Shown here piece by piece: positions 40,503-49,943 of a stretch of DNA of 64,000 nucleotides (position 1 is its first letter; each line of letters opens with the position of its first letter). The notes beneath the pieces are model-generated. The model ran no database searches. It saw nothing but the letters and a program-made list of their open reading frames with translations, and had not been told where the DNA came from. The translations under genes and the position numbers were made by a program. Source of the stretch: an uncultured Alphaproteobacteria bacterium (GTDB lineage Bacteria; Pseudomonadota; Alphaproteobacteria; HIMB59; GCA-002718135); contig CABYHW010000001.1 of NCBI GenBank assembly GCA_902518705.1, positions 50,270-114,269 of the forward strand, written 5' to 3'.

Positions 40503-41078
40503 TTACGCTTGTTTAGCTAAAAAAGACTGTCTTGCTTCTTCTAAATAGGGGCGGAAATGTTCAACATCGGGAGTTTTTTTATCTAGAATTTTTGCTAAAT
40601 CATCAAATCTTCTAAGCTCTACTGCTTCATCCATAAAAGGTTTGCTTATAAACGCATCTGCTTCTTCTTTTGTGAAAGGACCACCTTGAACTTTTAACGA
40701 AAGTTTCGATGCTTCTGATAGACTATCATAATAACCTTCTTCAACACTTGATAAATATCTTTTTGAGTCAACATGTGCTCTAATTGGTAGAATAACATCC
40801 TCACCAAAATATTTTTTTAAAAAATCAGCACCTAAATTTTCATGATGACCATCTTTCCCTTCATGAATGGGATCGCCGTCCTCATAGATAAGGTGGCCAA
40901 CATCATGCAGTAATGCTGCAGCAATTGTTGGTCCTGGTAATTTATGTTTTTCAGCAAGTTCAGCACATTGGAGTGCGTGCTCAAGCTGGGTCACATCCTC
41001 ATTACCATATTGAATATCAGCACCTTTTGTTTTCAAAAGATGTAAGAGATAGTCTACAATATTTTCTTCCATTTTCAT
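40503..41078 (-). CDS. phnZ: PhnZ/TmpB-like HD-domain oxygenase (phosphonate operon-associated HDIG protein)
   Basis: QYGNEDVTQLEHALQCAELAEKH..AAALLHDVGHL...HENLGADFL...PIRAHVDSKRYL...LSEASKLSLKVQGGP...AVELRRFDDLAK; adjacent to phnW. Confidence 0.85.
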   Translation of the reverse strand: MKMEENIVDYLLHLLKTKGADIQYGNEDVTQLEHALQCAELAEKHKLPGPTIAAALLHDVGHLIYEDGDPIHEGKDGHHENLGADFLKKYFGEDVILPIRAHVDSKRYLSSVEEGYYDSLSEASKLSLKVQGGPFTKEEADAFISKPFMDEAVELRRFDDLAKILDKKTPDVEHFRPYLEEARQSFLAKQA

Positions 41079-41166
41079 TTATAATTAACTTATTAGAAAA
41101 TAAATTCAATTCCAACTTTAATAAGATTGATCAAATTTATAATAATATTTATTAAGTAAATATTTA

Positions 41167-42264
41167 ATGGATAAAAAATTATTAACCCCTGGTCCTCTCA
41201 CGACATCGATGTCAACAAAAGAGGCTATGCTTCATGATTGGGGTTCGAGAGATACAAAATTTATTGATCTCAATGCATCAATTAGAGATTCCCTTGTTAA
41301 ATTAATAGACGGTGAAGATAAATATCAATGTGTTCCAATGCAGGGAAGTGGAACTTTTGCCGTAGAGTCGATGGTAAGCTCTCTTACTCAAAAAGATTCT
41401 AAAATTCTGATTCTGATCAATGGTGCTTACGGACAAAGAATGAAAAAAATGTGCACATATTTAGGGAGAGATTTTATTGAATATGAAGTTGCTGAACATG
41501 AAGTACATGACATCAATAAAATTGAAGACTTAATTGATAGCAACAACTTAACACACGTCTTTGCTGTATATTGTGAAACAACATCGGGTATTTTAAATCC
41601 TATTGAAGACATTGCAAAATTGGTTGAGGGGAAAAATTTATCGTTATTCATCGATGCAATGAGTGCCTTTGGTGCATTACCCTTAAGTTCTAAAACAATT
41701 ACTTTTGATGCTGTAGCCGCTTCATCAAACAAATGCTTAGAAGGTGTGCCAGGTGTTGGTTTCATTCTTGTTAAAAATGAAGTTATTCAAAATGCAAAAG
41801 GCAATAGTCACTCACTAAGTCTAGACTTGTATGATCAATGGCAAGCAATGGAAAAAAATAAACAATGGCGATTTACACCTCCAACACACGTATTAGCTGC
41901 ATTCAACCAAGCTATTGAAGAACATAAAGAACAAGGCGGTGTAAAAGGAAGAGGTAAAAGATATAAAAAAAATTGTGAAATTATTTGTAATGGAATGAAA
42001 GAGTTGGGATTTGAGCAACTACTTCCTGATAATTTACAAGCACCAATTATTATTACGTTTAAACAACCTAATGATCCTAAATTTAACTTTGAGAAATTTT
42101 ATAATGCTCTTAGTGAAAAAGATTTTTTAATTTATCCAGGAAAACTAACAGTGGCAGAAACTTTTAGAATTGGGTGTATTGGTAATTTAGATGAACAAGA
42201 CATGATGGATACAATAAAAGCTGTAAAAGAAGTCGTTACTGAATTGGGATTAACATTAAACTAA
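41167..42264 (+). CDS. phnW: 2-aminoethylphosphonate--pyruvate transaminase
   Basis: LLTPGPLTTSMSTKEAMLHDWGSRD; AVAASSNKCLEGVPGVGFI (PLP Lys); FLIYPGKLTVAETFRIGCIG. Confidence 0.94.
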   Translation: MDKKLLTPGPLTTSMSTKEAMLHDWGSRDTKFIDLNASIRDSLVKLIDGEDKYQCVPMQGSGTFAVESMVSSLTQKDSKILILINGAYGQRMKKMCTYLGRDFIEYEVAEHEVHDINKIEDLIDSNNLTHVFAVYCETTSGILNPIEDIAKLVEGKNLSLFIDAMSAFGALPLSSKTITFDAVAASSNKCLEGVPGVGFILVKNEVIQNAKGNSHSLSLDLYDQWQAMEKNKQWRFTPPTHVLAAFNQAIEEHKEQGGVKGRGKRYKKNCEIICNGMKELGFEQLLPDNLQAPIIITFKQPNDPKFNFEKFYNALSEKDFLIYPGKLTVAETFRIGCIGNLDEQDMMDTIKAVKEVVTELGLTLN

Positions 42265-42271
42265 CAAAATA

Positions 42272-42904
42272 ATGACAAAAGAAATTGAAATACCATTAGT
42301 TAAAGCAACAAATGAAAATCTTAAAGGATACGGATATTTAATCGATAGTTTTGAAAATAGTGATATTGAAATTGTTACTTGGCCAAAACAAGGATGGCGC
42401 GACATAGAAGAGGGAACTGGTAATGAAGGTGGAACTACCGAAGGTTCTTTTGATACCTGGTGGCAAGGTGATGTGCTTTATGGACAAAATAATGCTGTCC
42501 AACATAAGAGCGATTATGAAGTAGATGGAAAATATATACTGGGTTATGCCAATAACCCCGATCAAGAATTGCAAAAAGATAAATATTCAGATCCAACAAA
42601 AATATTTCTATGGCATGCAAATTATCATCCTGATGGAGGTCAGCTTTTTTTTCCTGCAGAAAATAAACCATTTATTTGTCCTTTAGCTTTACCAACAGAC
42701 GACATCGAACCAGAACATTTCAAAGCATTTTATTGTGATGGATCAAAAGGTTTGTATATTCATCCAAACATTTGGCATGAAGGGGTGTTTCCAGTTAAAG
42801 AAAAACAATCATTTCATGGAAAACAAGGTAAAGTACATGCAAGAGTTAGCATCGACTTAAAAGAGGAATTTAATAAGTATATTTATTTTAAAACTGCGAT
42901 CTAA
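42272..42904 (+). CDS. Ureidoglycolate lyase (AllA)-like cupin protein
   Basis: LVKATNENLKGYGYLID...HPDGGQLFFP...GLYIHPNIWHEGVFPV; AllA-type double-stranded beta-helix pattern. Confidence 0.7.
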   Translation: MTKEIEIPLVKATNENLKGYGYLIDSFENSDIEIVTWPKQGWRDIEEGTGNEGGTTEGSFDTWWQGDVLYGQNNAVQHKSDYEVDGKYILGYANNPDQELQKDKYSDPTKIFLWHANYHPDGGQLFFPAENKPFICPLALPTDDIEPEHFKAFYCDGSKGLYIHPNIWHEGVFPVKEKQSFHGKQGKVHARVSIDLKEEFNKYIYFKTAI

Positions 42905-42912
42905 TTATAAAT

Positions 42913-43713
42913 TTGTATAAAATAATGAAAATTATTCATCTTTCAGACCCTCATATTTATATAGATAAGATTCATGGCATAGATCCTGTCAGTAAATTTA
43001 AAAAAGCATTAAGTCATATAAAAAATAATCATGGTGATGCGGATTTATTTGCCATCACTGGTGATATTACAGACTTAGGTGATAAAGATTCTTATCAGTT
43101 ATTTACAAAAATAATTGATGAAGCAGATCTGCCAAAGAATTTAAATCCTCAACTAATTATAGGTAATCATGATAACAGAGATGAGTTTAAAATAAACTTT
43201 CCTAATATTGAAACCGATCCAAATGGATTTATTCAATACTTTAAGGATATAGATAATAAACGTTTAATTTTTATAGATACTAATCTGATTAACACTCACC
43301 AAGGACATTACTGTGAAGAGAGGCAAGAATGGTTAAATAATATTTTAAGTAAGACTAATACAGATACGTATATCTTTATGCATCATAATCCACTAGCATT
43401 AGTAAAAGAGGAAAGTGATGGAATAGGATTACAACAAAAAAAAGAGTTTCAACAAATTTTAACTAAAAATAACAAGATAATAAAACATATTTTTTTTGGT
43501 CATCAACACATTACAAGTTCTGGCTCTTATTGTGGTATTACTTTTTCTTCCCCAAGAAGTACTTGGTCTCCTCTAATACCTAACTTTTCAAATGAATATC
43601 GTTTAGGAACTGCTAATACAGATACAAATTATAATGTTGCAATAATTCGATCTGACGCCTTAATTATTCATACAGAGGATTTTTTAAAAACAGAAATTAA
43701 TTGGTTTAAATAA
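42913..43713 (+). CDS. Calcineurin-like phosphodiesterase (CpdA/GpdQ-like class)
   Basis: IIHLSDPHIY; FAITGDITDLGD; IIGNHDNRD; MHHNPL; FGHQH. ORF start may be the second Met, MKIIHLSDPH. Confidence 0.85.
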   Translation: MYKIMKIIHLSDPHIYIDKIHGIDPVSKFKKALSHIKNNHGDADLFAITGDITDLGDKDSYQLFTKIIDEADLPKNLNPQLIIGNHDNRDEFKINFPNIETDPNGFIQYFKDIDNKRLIFIDTNLINTHQGHYCEERQEWLNNILSKTNTDTYIFMHHNPLALVKEESDGIGLQQKKEFQQILTKNNKIIKHIFFGHQHITSSGSYCGITFSSPRSTWSPLIPNFSNEYRLGTANTDTNYNVAIIRSDALIIHTEDFLKTEINWFK

Positions 43714-43717
43714 AAAA

Positions 43718-44824
43718 TTATTTTTTTTCGATTACAAATATTTCATTGTTAAAATAAAGACCTTTATTTTTAGCAACAATGTTTTGAACAATTTTTTCAT
43801 AGTTTTTGGTTTTTTCTACTTTCATTACTTTTTCGTCATCCATTTGATTGACATATATGGAGGCATTCCAAGCAGAAAAAACTAATGATGTCGCTATACC
43901 TCCGCTGATTTCTGTTGGTAGAGCTCTCAATTTACATTTGATAATTCTTTTTTCTCCAAAAGATAAACCTCTTAATAAATCTTTATCTAAATTTTTCTTA
44001 AGATAAGAAATGATGCTATTTCCAAGAGAAGGAAATGGGTCTTCTTTTGGCCAAATTTTACGAATTATTTCATTAGCAGGATCTTTTCCTGAAGCATGAA
44101 TAGTTAATAATTTCCCTTTTGATTTTAACGCTCTAATCATTGGTTCGATGACATATTTTGATTTCTTTTCTGCTGTGATTCTTGAACGATAAGGCTGTGA
44201 AGCAATAATAAGATCAAATTTATTATCTGATTTTTTTTTGGTAGGTATTAATTCATTTACATTAAATTCTTGATCTTCGCGGTAGATAACCATGACTGAA
44301 GGCTCTTTATAAGTATGGTTACCTGACTTTTTATTAATTTCTATATTCCATTTTTTTTCTAAAAATTCATTTTGTTTTCTTAATTGTTGGGCAAATTCAA
44401 GAGAAGTGTCACCTTTTAATTTAATAATATTCCAATTAATTTTTTTCTGTTTAACTTCATTTTTTGATTTTAGGTTTGCGGCTTCAGCGTAGTGTAGATT
44501 TGAAATAACAAAAACAGTATTCTTATGTTCAACAAACCTATCGGGTAATTTTTCTAAACCTAATCTTACATCTTCTATGCTTATTTCTTTTGTGCAAACT
44601 AATAAAGGTACGTTAGGATTAGCCTCGTGGCACTGACGCATAACATTCATAAGTAAGGAACCATCACCCATACCAGCATCAAATATTTTTATACCAGGTT
44701 TTTGAGGTTTAATTTTATTTACGTGAGGGCGTATCGCATCAGCAATTTGATTTTTTTCATTTGTTGTTGTGACAAATAATAAGTATTTTTGTCTGTTATC
44801 ATAAAACCTGAAATTTTTTTTCAT
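43718..44824 (-). CDS. SAM-dependent methyltransferase-like protein
   Basis: IKIFDAGMGDGSLLMNVMRQ glycine-rich motif and FDLIIASQPYR; family otherwise not recognised. Confidence 0.6.
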   Translation of the reverse strand: MKKNFRFYDNRQKYLLFVTTTNEKNQIADAIRPHVNKIKPQKPGIKIFDAGMGDGSLLMNVMRQCHEANPNVPLLVCTKEISIEDVRLGLEKLPDRFVEHKNTVFVISNLHYAEAANLKSKNEVKQKKINWNIIKLKGDTSLEFAQQLRKQNEFLEKKWNIEINKKSGNHTYKEPSVMVIYREDQEFNVNELIPTKKKSDNKFDLIIASQPYRSRITAEKKSKYVIEPMIRALKSKGKLLTIHASGKDPANEIIRKIWPKEDPFPSLGNSIISYLKKNLDKDLLRGLSFGEKRIIKCKLRALPTEISGGIATSLVFSAWNASIYVNQMDDEKVMKVEKTKNYEKIVQNIVAKNKGLYFNNEIFVIEKK

Positions 44825-44826
44825 TA

Positions 44827-45939
44827 CTAATAAAGTCCCATTGATTTAGCAGAAGAGATGAAGGCTTCTTTATTGCCAATAAAGTTTTTACCTCGTTCCC
44901 CTAAAAACGCATCATCTACTATATTATTCCATTCTTGAACAGGAACTTTTATTTCATTTAAGTTAAGAGGAACCTCTAAAGAACGCATAAATTCACTCAG
45001 ATGATTTGCGGCATTCTCTAGGTTATCGTTAAAAATTAGTTTTAGTCTTTCTTCAGCTACACTATCAATTCCAACCATACTTTTAGTAATCATGGGTAAT
45101 GTAAATGAGCAAGCAATACCATGTTGAATGCCGTAATTGAGCGTCACAGGGTATGATAGATTATGCGCAATAGCAGTTTTTGTATTGGAAAATGCTAAGC
45201 CAGCATGAACGCATGCCAGTGCAATGTTTGAACGTAATTCAACGCTTCTTAAATCTTTAGCGAGAAGTGGTAAATTTTCTAATACTAATTTTGATGCTTG
45301 TATTGCATGAGAAGCAGAAATTGGGTTTGCATTAATATTCCAAATACTTTCCATTGAATGAGAGAGAGCATCTAAACCTGTTGAAATGGTCAAGCCTAAA
45401 GGCTTATCAACCATAATTGATGGATCGATAATTGCTTTTTCTGCATAAAGAGACTTATGCGCCAAAGATAATTTATTGTTTTTTTCTTTATCCCAAATTG
45501 TGGCCCAACACGTAAGCTCACTTGATGTTCCTGAAGTTGTAGGTATTGCGATAATCTTGATTGGATTTTCGACTCTTGGACTTTTCTTATTGCGAACGAA
45601 ATCTGTTAGATATTCTTGTTTATCTTTAAAAGCAGCAATTGCTTTAGCTGTGTCTGTAACAGAGCCACCACCTATAGCTAAAATATAATCTACCGATTCA
45701 TTGATTGAAGAAAATTTTTTTTGTAGCTCTAAAATATCCTTATAATCTGGATTAGGCTGAACATCCGTCATAATGGATAGTGGTGGATTTGAAGAAGATT
45801 TTAATTCATCGCTATATTTTTTAAAAATTTCTTCTGGATGAGTGATTATGATGTAGTTCTTATTTTTAAGAGCATCATGTACTTCTTTAAATCTATTTTC
45901 TCCAAAGATAATTTCAACAGGATTAAAATAATTCCACAT
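44827..45939 (-). CDS. Iron-containing (group III) alcohol dehydrogenase, PhpC / phosphonoacetaldehyde reductase-like
   Basis: YILAIGGGSVTDTAKAIAAF; IPTTSGTSSELTCWATIWD; GLDALSHSMESIW; AHNLSYPVTLNYGIQHGIACSF. Confidence 0.82.
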   Translation of the reverse strand: MWNYFNPVEIIFGENRFKEVHDALKNKNYIIITHPEEIFKKYSDELKSSSNPPLSIMTDVQPNPDYKDILELQKKFSSINESVDYILAIGGGSVTDTAKAIAAFKDKQEYLTDFVRNKKSPRVENPIKIIAIPTTSGTSSELTCWATIWDKEKNNKLSLAHKSLYAEKAIIDPSIMVDKPLGLTISTGLDALSHSMESIWNINANPISASHAIQASKLVLENLPLLAKDLRSVELRSNIALACVHAGLAFSNTKTAIAHNLSYPVTLNYGIQHGIACSFTLPMITKSMVGIDSVAEERLKLIFNDNLENAANHLSEFMRSLEVPLNLNEIKVPVQEWNNIVDDAFLGERGKNFIGNKEAFISSAKSMGLY

Positions 45940-45943
45940 TATA

Positions 45944-47023
45944 TTAAATTGATTTTGCCGCTTTAGTTAAAATTGTCATTTTCTCAATTGCTTGTTCTCG
46001 AGTAAAGAAACCTAAACCACAATCTGGTGCAGCTATTAAGCGGTGTTCATCAATATGTTCAAGTGAATCTTTGATACGAACTCTTACTTCTTCAACAGAT
46101 TCCATTCTGCTTTTTGCAATATCAATAAATCCAAAAATTACTTTTGTTTTAGTAAATTTTTCTAAAAGATTTAAATCATTATGCCTATGTGAATCTTCTA
46201 AAGATACTTCATCAATAGTTGAATCATCTACAAGTGATGCAATTCTATCATAAGCATCTAAATCAGCCTTTTTATAACCTGCTGAATCTAATGAATTAGG
46301 ATAACCACAACAAATATGGCAAACACGTTGCACTTCTTTAGGTATACCATGCATCATTCTTTCTAAATTTTCCATACCATATGAATGAGCTTCATCGGGC
46401 TTTCTAGCAAATACTGGTTCATCAATTTGAATATACTGACAACCTGCATCTACAAGTGCTTTAACTTCTTTATTAAGGGCTAATGCTAAATCAAAACCAA
46501 GTTTTTTCATGTCATCATAGTAGTTGTTCGCAATTGAATCTGTTATTGTCATTGGTCCAGGTAGGGTAATTTTAACTGGATTTTTTGTAAATTGTTGTGC
46601 GCTCTTCCAGTCTAGATGCATACGTATTTCTTTACTTGAAATCGGTGCAACAATAGTTGGAAGATCAGCTTCGAACGCGCCTTGTCTTACTGACTTATGT
46701 GTAACTTCTTTAAAGCTTACTCCATTTAAAAATCGACATTGATATAATACGTAACTCTCACGTCTGACTTCTCCATCTGTTGGAACATCAATACCCGCAT
46801 TTACCTGATCAGTTATAACTTCTTTAATTGCTGCTAAAAATAATTTTTCAGCATCTGCACCTGCAGACTCTAACGCTTTTTCATATGCGCCAGGTGACCA
46901 ATTTGATAATAATCCTTTTGACGCTTTTCTCTCTTCTTCTGATTTTGTCCCTAAAAACCAATCTTGAATAGGTGTTTGTTTCGGTTTTGGATAAGCACCT
47001 ATGGTAGTAGTTGTAAGAGGCAT
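45944..47023 (-). CDS. Cobalamin-independent methionine synthase-like, catalytic C-terminal domain only (core-MetE type)
   Basis: 359 aa; TTTIGAYPKPKQT..., YIQIDEPVFARKP, VCHICCGYPNS, LIAAPDCGLGFF; MetE N-terminal domain absent. Confidence 0.85.
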   Translation of the reverse strand: MPLTTTTIGAYPKPKQTPIQDWFLGTKSEEERKASKGLLSNWSPGAYEKALESAGADAEKLFLAAIKEVITDQVNAGIDVPTDGEVRRESYVLYQCRFLNGVSFKEVTHKSVRQGAFEADLPTIVAPISSKEIRMHLDWKSAQQFTKNPVKITLPGPMTITDSIANNYYDDMKKLGFDLALALNKEVKALVDAGCQYIQIDEPVFARKPDEAHSYGMENLERMMHGIPKEVQRVCHICCGYPNSLDSAGYKKADLDAYDRIASLVDDSTIDEVSLEDSHRHNDLNLLEKFTKTKVIFGFIDIAKSRMESVEEVRVRIKDSLEHIDEHRLIAAPDCGLGFFTREQAIEKMTILTKAAKSI

Positions 47024-47050
47024 CTATTTTTACTCCCATTTAAATTTAAA

Positions 47051-47080
47051 ATAAAACAGCGGCTTTTATAAAGCCGCTGT
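47051..47080 (-). terminator. Intrinsic terminator/attenuator between ugpB-like and metE-like genes
   Basis: ACAGCGGCTTT / AAAGCCGCTGT 11-bp perfect stem, T-rich downstream on minus strand. Confidence 0.8.
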
Positions 47081-47110
47081 AATAAAAAGTTAATAATAAA
47101 TAATCTCAAA

Positions 47111-48364
47111 TTACATAAGATCGTTTATTTCTTCCATCATTTCTTCTTGGAGATCACCCATATCATCAGCGTCGCCTGTAGCAATTTCTTCTGTGTAATC
47201 ATAGATTACCTGTGTAACAGCTAATCCATTTTCTCCAGGATATGCAAACCAATCTGCAAGAAGTGGAAGTTGTTCAACAGCAGTAAGTTTATTAGGGTTT
47301 TTACTATAGAAATCTCCTAATAATTCATTCGCTGCTTTGTTTGGTGGAACATATCCAGTTGTTTCAGCAACTAATGCAGCACCGATACCTGATGTAATGA
47401 ACTTTAAGAAAGTCCATGCAGCATCAACTCTTGCTGGATCATCAGATGTAGACACTAACATTGCAGCGTTTCCACCTGCTGGTAATCTTGCTGGTGTTCC
47501 ATTGTTAACTCCAGCCATTCCAGGGAATGGTGCAGTTTTTAAAACAAAGTCTGCCTTTGCAGCATTAACTGAACCCAAGCTTGAAGTAGACCAGAACATC
47601 ATACCAATAGTACCAGCGTTAAACGCAGCTTGACCATCAGCAATTGAATAGTTTGGCATATTACATCCGCTCATGATTGATTTCATTTGCTCTAACGTTG
47701 CAAGTCCTGCATCACCACCCATATTTACAGCTCCATCTTTAACCATTGGAACATTCTGAGTATGCATTAATGCTTGGTGGAACCAGTTACCTGTAATGTT
47801 CCAACCAAAGTATAGAGTTCCTTTACCTGCTGCTTCCAATTTATTACATGCTGCAATAACTTCGTCCCAGTTAGTTGGAATACTATCTACACCTGCTTCA
47901 GCTAATAGATCCATGTTATAATATCCAACTGGTGTTGATACAGAAAATGGTAATCCATAAACTTCACCACCGAATGTTGAAAGACTTAACATAGCAGAAT
48001 GGTAACCATCTTTTTCAAAAGCTGCCTCTTTTGCAATAAATGGCTCTAAAGACTTAGCAATACCTTTATCTACTAGAGGTGCTTGTCTGTTAAGACCTTG
48101 CATTGTTACATCTGGTAAATTACCTGAAGTAGACTCTCTGAAGATTGTTGCAGTTGCATCTTCATAGTTTTCATAAGTTGCTCTAAATTTAACTTGAATA
48201 TCTGGATGTGCTTTTTCAAACTCTGGCATAATAGCTTGAAACGTAACATCGAATAATCCTGAATAAGGATAAGCTACTTCTATTTCAATAGACTTAGCTG
48301 AATTAACAGAACCATAAAAACCGAAAGCTAATACGGCTGCCAATCCTGTAATTAATTTTTTCAT
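47111..48364 (-). CDS. ABC transporter substrate-binding protein, family 1 (UgpB-like)
   Basis: Signal peptide; IEVAYPYSGLFDVTFQAIMPEFEKAHPDIQVKFRATYENYED; GLPFSVSTPVGYYNMDLLAEAG. Confidence 0.88.
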   Translation of the reverse strand: MKKLITGLAAVLAFGFYGSVNSAKSIEIEVAYPYSGLFDVTFQAIMPEFEKAHPDIQVKFRATYENYEDATATIFRESTSGNLPDVTMQGLNRQAPLVDKGIAKSLEPFIAKEAAFEKDGYHSAMLSLSTFGGEVYGLPFSVSTPVGYYNMDLLAEAGVDSIPTNWDEVIAACNKLEAAGKGTLYFGWNITGNWFHQALMHTQNVPMVKDGAVNMGGDAGLATLEQMKSIMSGCNMPNYSIADGQAAFNAGTIGMMFWSTSSLGSVNAAKADFVLKTAPFPGMAGVNNGTPARLPAGGNAAMLVSTSDDPARVDAAWTFLKFITSGIGAALVAETTGYVPPNKAANELLGDFYSKNPNKLTAVEQLPLLADWFAYPGENGLAVTQVIYDYTEEIATGDADDMGDLQEEMMEEINDLM

Positions 48365-48416
48365 TTAATCCTCCCGATTGAATATAATAATTTAATCTAA
48401 CATGTAGCTAGAAAGG

Positions 48417-48434
48417 GTTACAATTTTATTACAA
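48417..48434 (-). promoter_or_regulatory. Pho-box-like site upstream of ugpB-like gene
   Basis: Minus strand TTGTAAT-AAAA-TTGTAAC, ~53 bp before the ATG. Confidence 0.6.
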
Positions 48435-48500
48435 AAATATTACTAAAAAATAAGCTTATTTTTCCACAGAAATAAAAAAATTAGAGAAAAACTTGTTTTT

Positions 48501-49943
48501 TTACCAAGGTAGTGAGAAAGTTTTTACATTAGTAAAGCTTTTCATTGCTTCAATTACACCTTCTTTATAACCAAGACCTGAATCTTTAATTCCTCCAAAA
48601 GGAGACATTTCAATTCTATAGCCTGGAACCTCCCAAATATTTACTGTACCAACATTTAAACCTTGAATATATTTTTTTGCTCGCATGAAGTTATTTGTAC
48701 ATACACCAGATGATAATCCGAATGCGGTTGAATTAGATATTTTCATTACAGCTTCATCGTCATTAGGCACACGAATGATTGGGATAACTGGACCAAATGT
48801 TTCTTCTAAAACTAATTCACTTTTAGGATCAACATGATCTACAACTATTGGAGGTAACAAAGCACCCTCTCTTCCAGGGTGGTATAAAATTTTTGCACCA
48901 TCTTCTTCTGCCATTGAAACTCTTTTATCAAAAAGTTCTGCAGCTTGAGCATTAACAACCGTACCTAAGTCTGTTTCCATATTCATGGGATCACCAAATT
49001 TAATTTTCTTAGCACGCTCAAGAGCCATTTCAACAAATTGATCTGCAATGGATTCTTGAACCAGTATTCTTTTAACAGCTGTACAACGTTGACCAGAGTT
49101 TTTCGTTGCTCCAGTAACAGCTAGCTCAACAGCTTTTTTAAGATCATCACCATCTAAGTCATTTAAAACAATTAATGGATCATTACCACCAAGCTCAAGA
49201 ACTGTTCTTTTGTATCCAGCTTGTTCAGCGATTAATTTTCCTACACCTACACTGCCTGTGAAAGTAATTAGATCAATGTTTGGATTTTTGATCATTTCTG
49301 ATCCGATATCTTGAGGCCAGCCTGTAACAACTGAAAACATTTCTGGTGGTAAACCAGCTTCATATAAAACATCAGCAAGAACCATTGCGGTTAAGGGAGT
49401 TAACTCTGTCTGCTTACAAACAGTACAATTGTTTGTTGCAATTGATGGAGCAATTTTATGTGCTACCATATTCAAAGGATGATTAAATGGAGTGATTGCT
49501 GAGATTGCCGTTAAAGGTTCTCTTATGGTAAATATTTTTCTGGCTTTTCCATGTGGAGTTAAATCACAAGAAAATATTTCTCCATCATCAAGAATACAAA
49601 GTTGAGCCGTTAATGAAAATACATCGAAAGCTCTTCCTACTTCGTATAAAGAATCTTGTTTTGAGATACCAAGTTCTAAAGTAATAATATCAGAAATTTC
49701 TTCTTTTCTTTTAACAAGTACTTCTGCAGCAGTTTGAAGAATTTTTTGTCTCTCATATCTTGTAAGTTTAGGTTGGTAATTTGCAGCAATATCTAGAGCC
49801 TTTCTTGCATGCTCAGCAGTACCGGCAGGGACCGTACCGATTACTTCACCTGTAAAAGGGTACTCAACATTTATTGTTTTATCAGAAGTAACTTTTTCTC
49901 CAGCAATACGCATTGCTTCATTAATCATTTTTTTGTGCATCAT
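48501..49943 (-). CDS. phnY: Phosphonoacetaldehyde dehydrogenase
   Basis: ALDH family ([27 protein letters not shown]); overlaps phnA. Confidence 0.88.
   Translation of the reverse strand: MMHKKMINEAMRIAGEKVTSDKTINVEYPFTGEVIGTVPAGTAEHARKALDIAANYQPKLTRYERQKILQTAAEVLVKRKEEISDIITLELGISKQDSLYEVGRAFDVFSLTAQLCILDDGEIFSCDLTPHGKARKIFTIREPLTAISAITPFNHPLNMVAHKIAPSIATNNCTVCKQTELTPLTAMVLADVLYEAGLPPEMFSVVTGWPQDIGSEMIKNPNIDLITFTGSVGVGKLIAEQAGYKRTVLELGGNDPLIVLNDLDGDDLKKAVELAVTGATKNSGQRCTAVKRILVQESIADQFVEMALERAKKIKFGDPMNMETDLGTVVNAQAAELFDKRVSMAEEDGAKILYHPGREGALLPPIVVDHVDPKSELVLEETFGPVIPIIRVPNDDEAVMKISNSTAFGLSSGVCTNNFMRAKKYIQGLNVGTVNIWEVPGYRIEMSPFGGIKDSGLGYKEGVIEAMKSFTNVKTFSLPW

Noticed and set aside
41427-41765. 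112-aa minus-strand ORF inside phnW
   Set aside because: Antisense shadow ORF
47337-47633. 98-aa plus-strand ORF inside the ugpB-like gene
   Set aside because: Antisense shadow ORF of a secreted SBP
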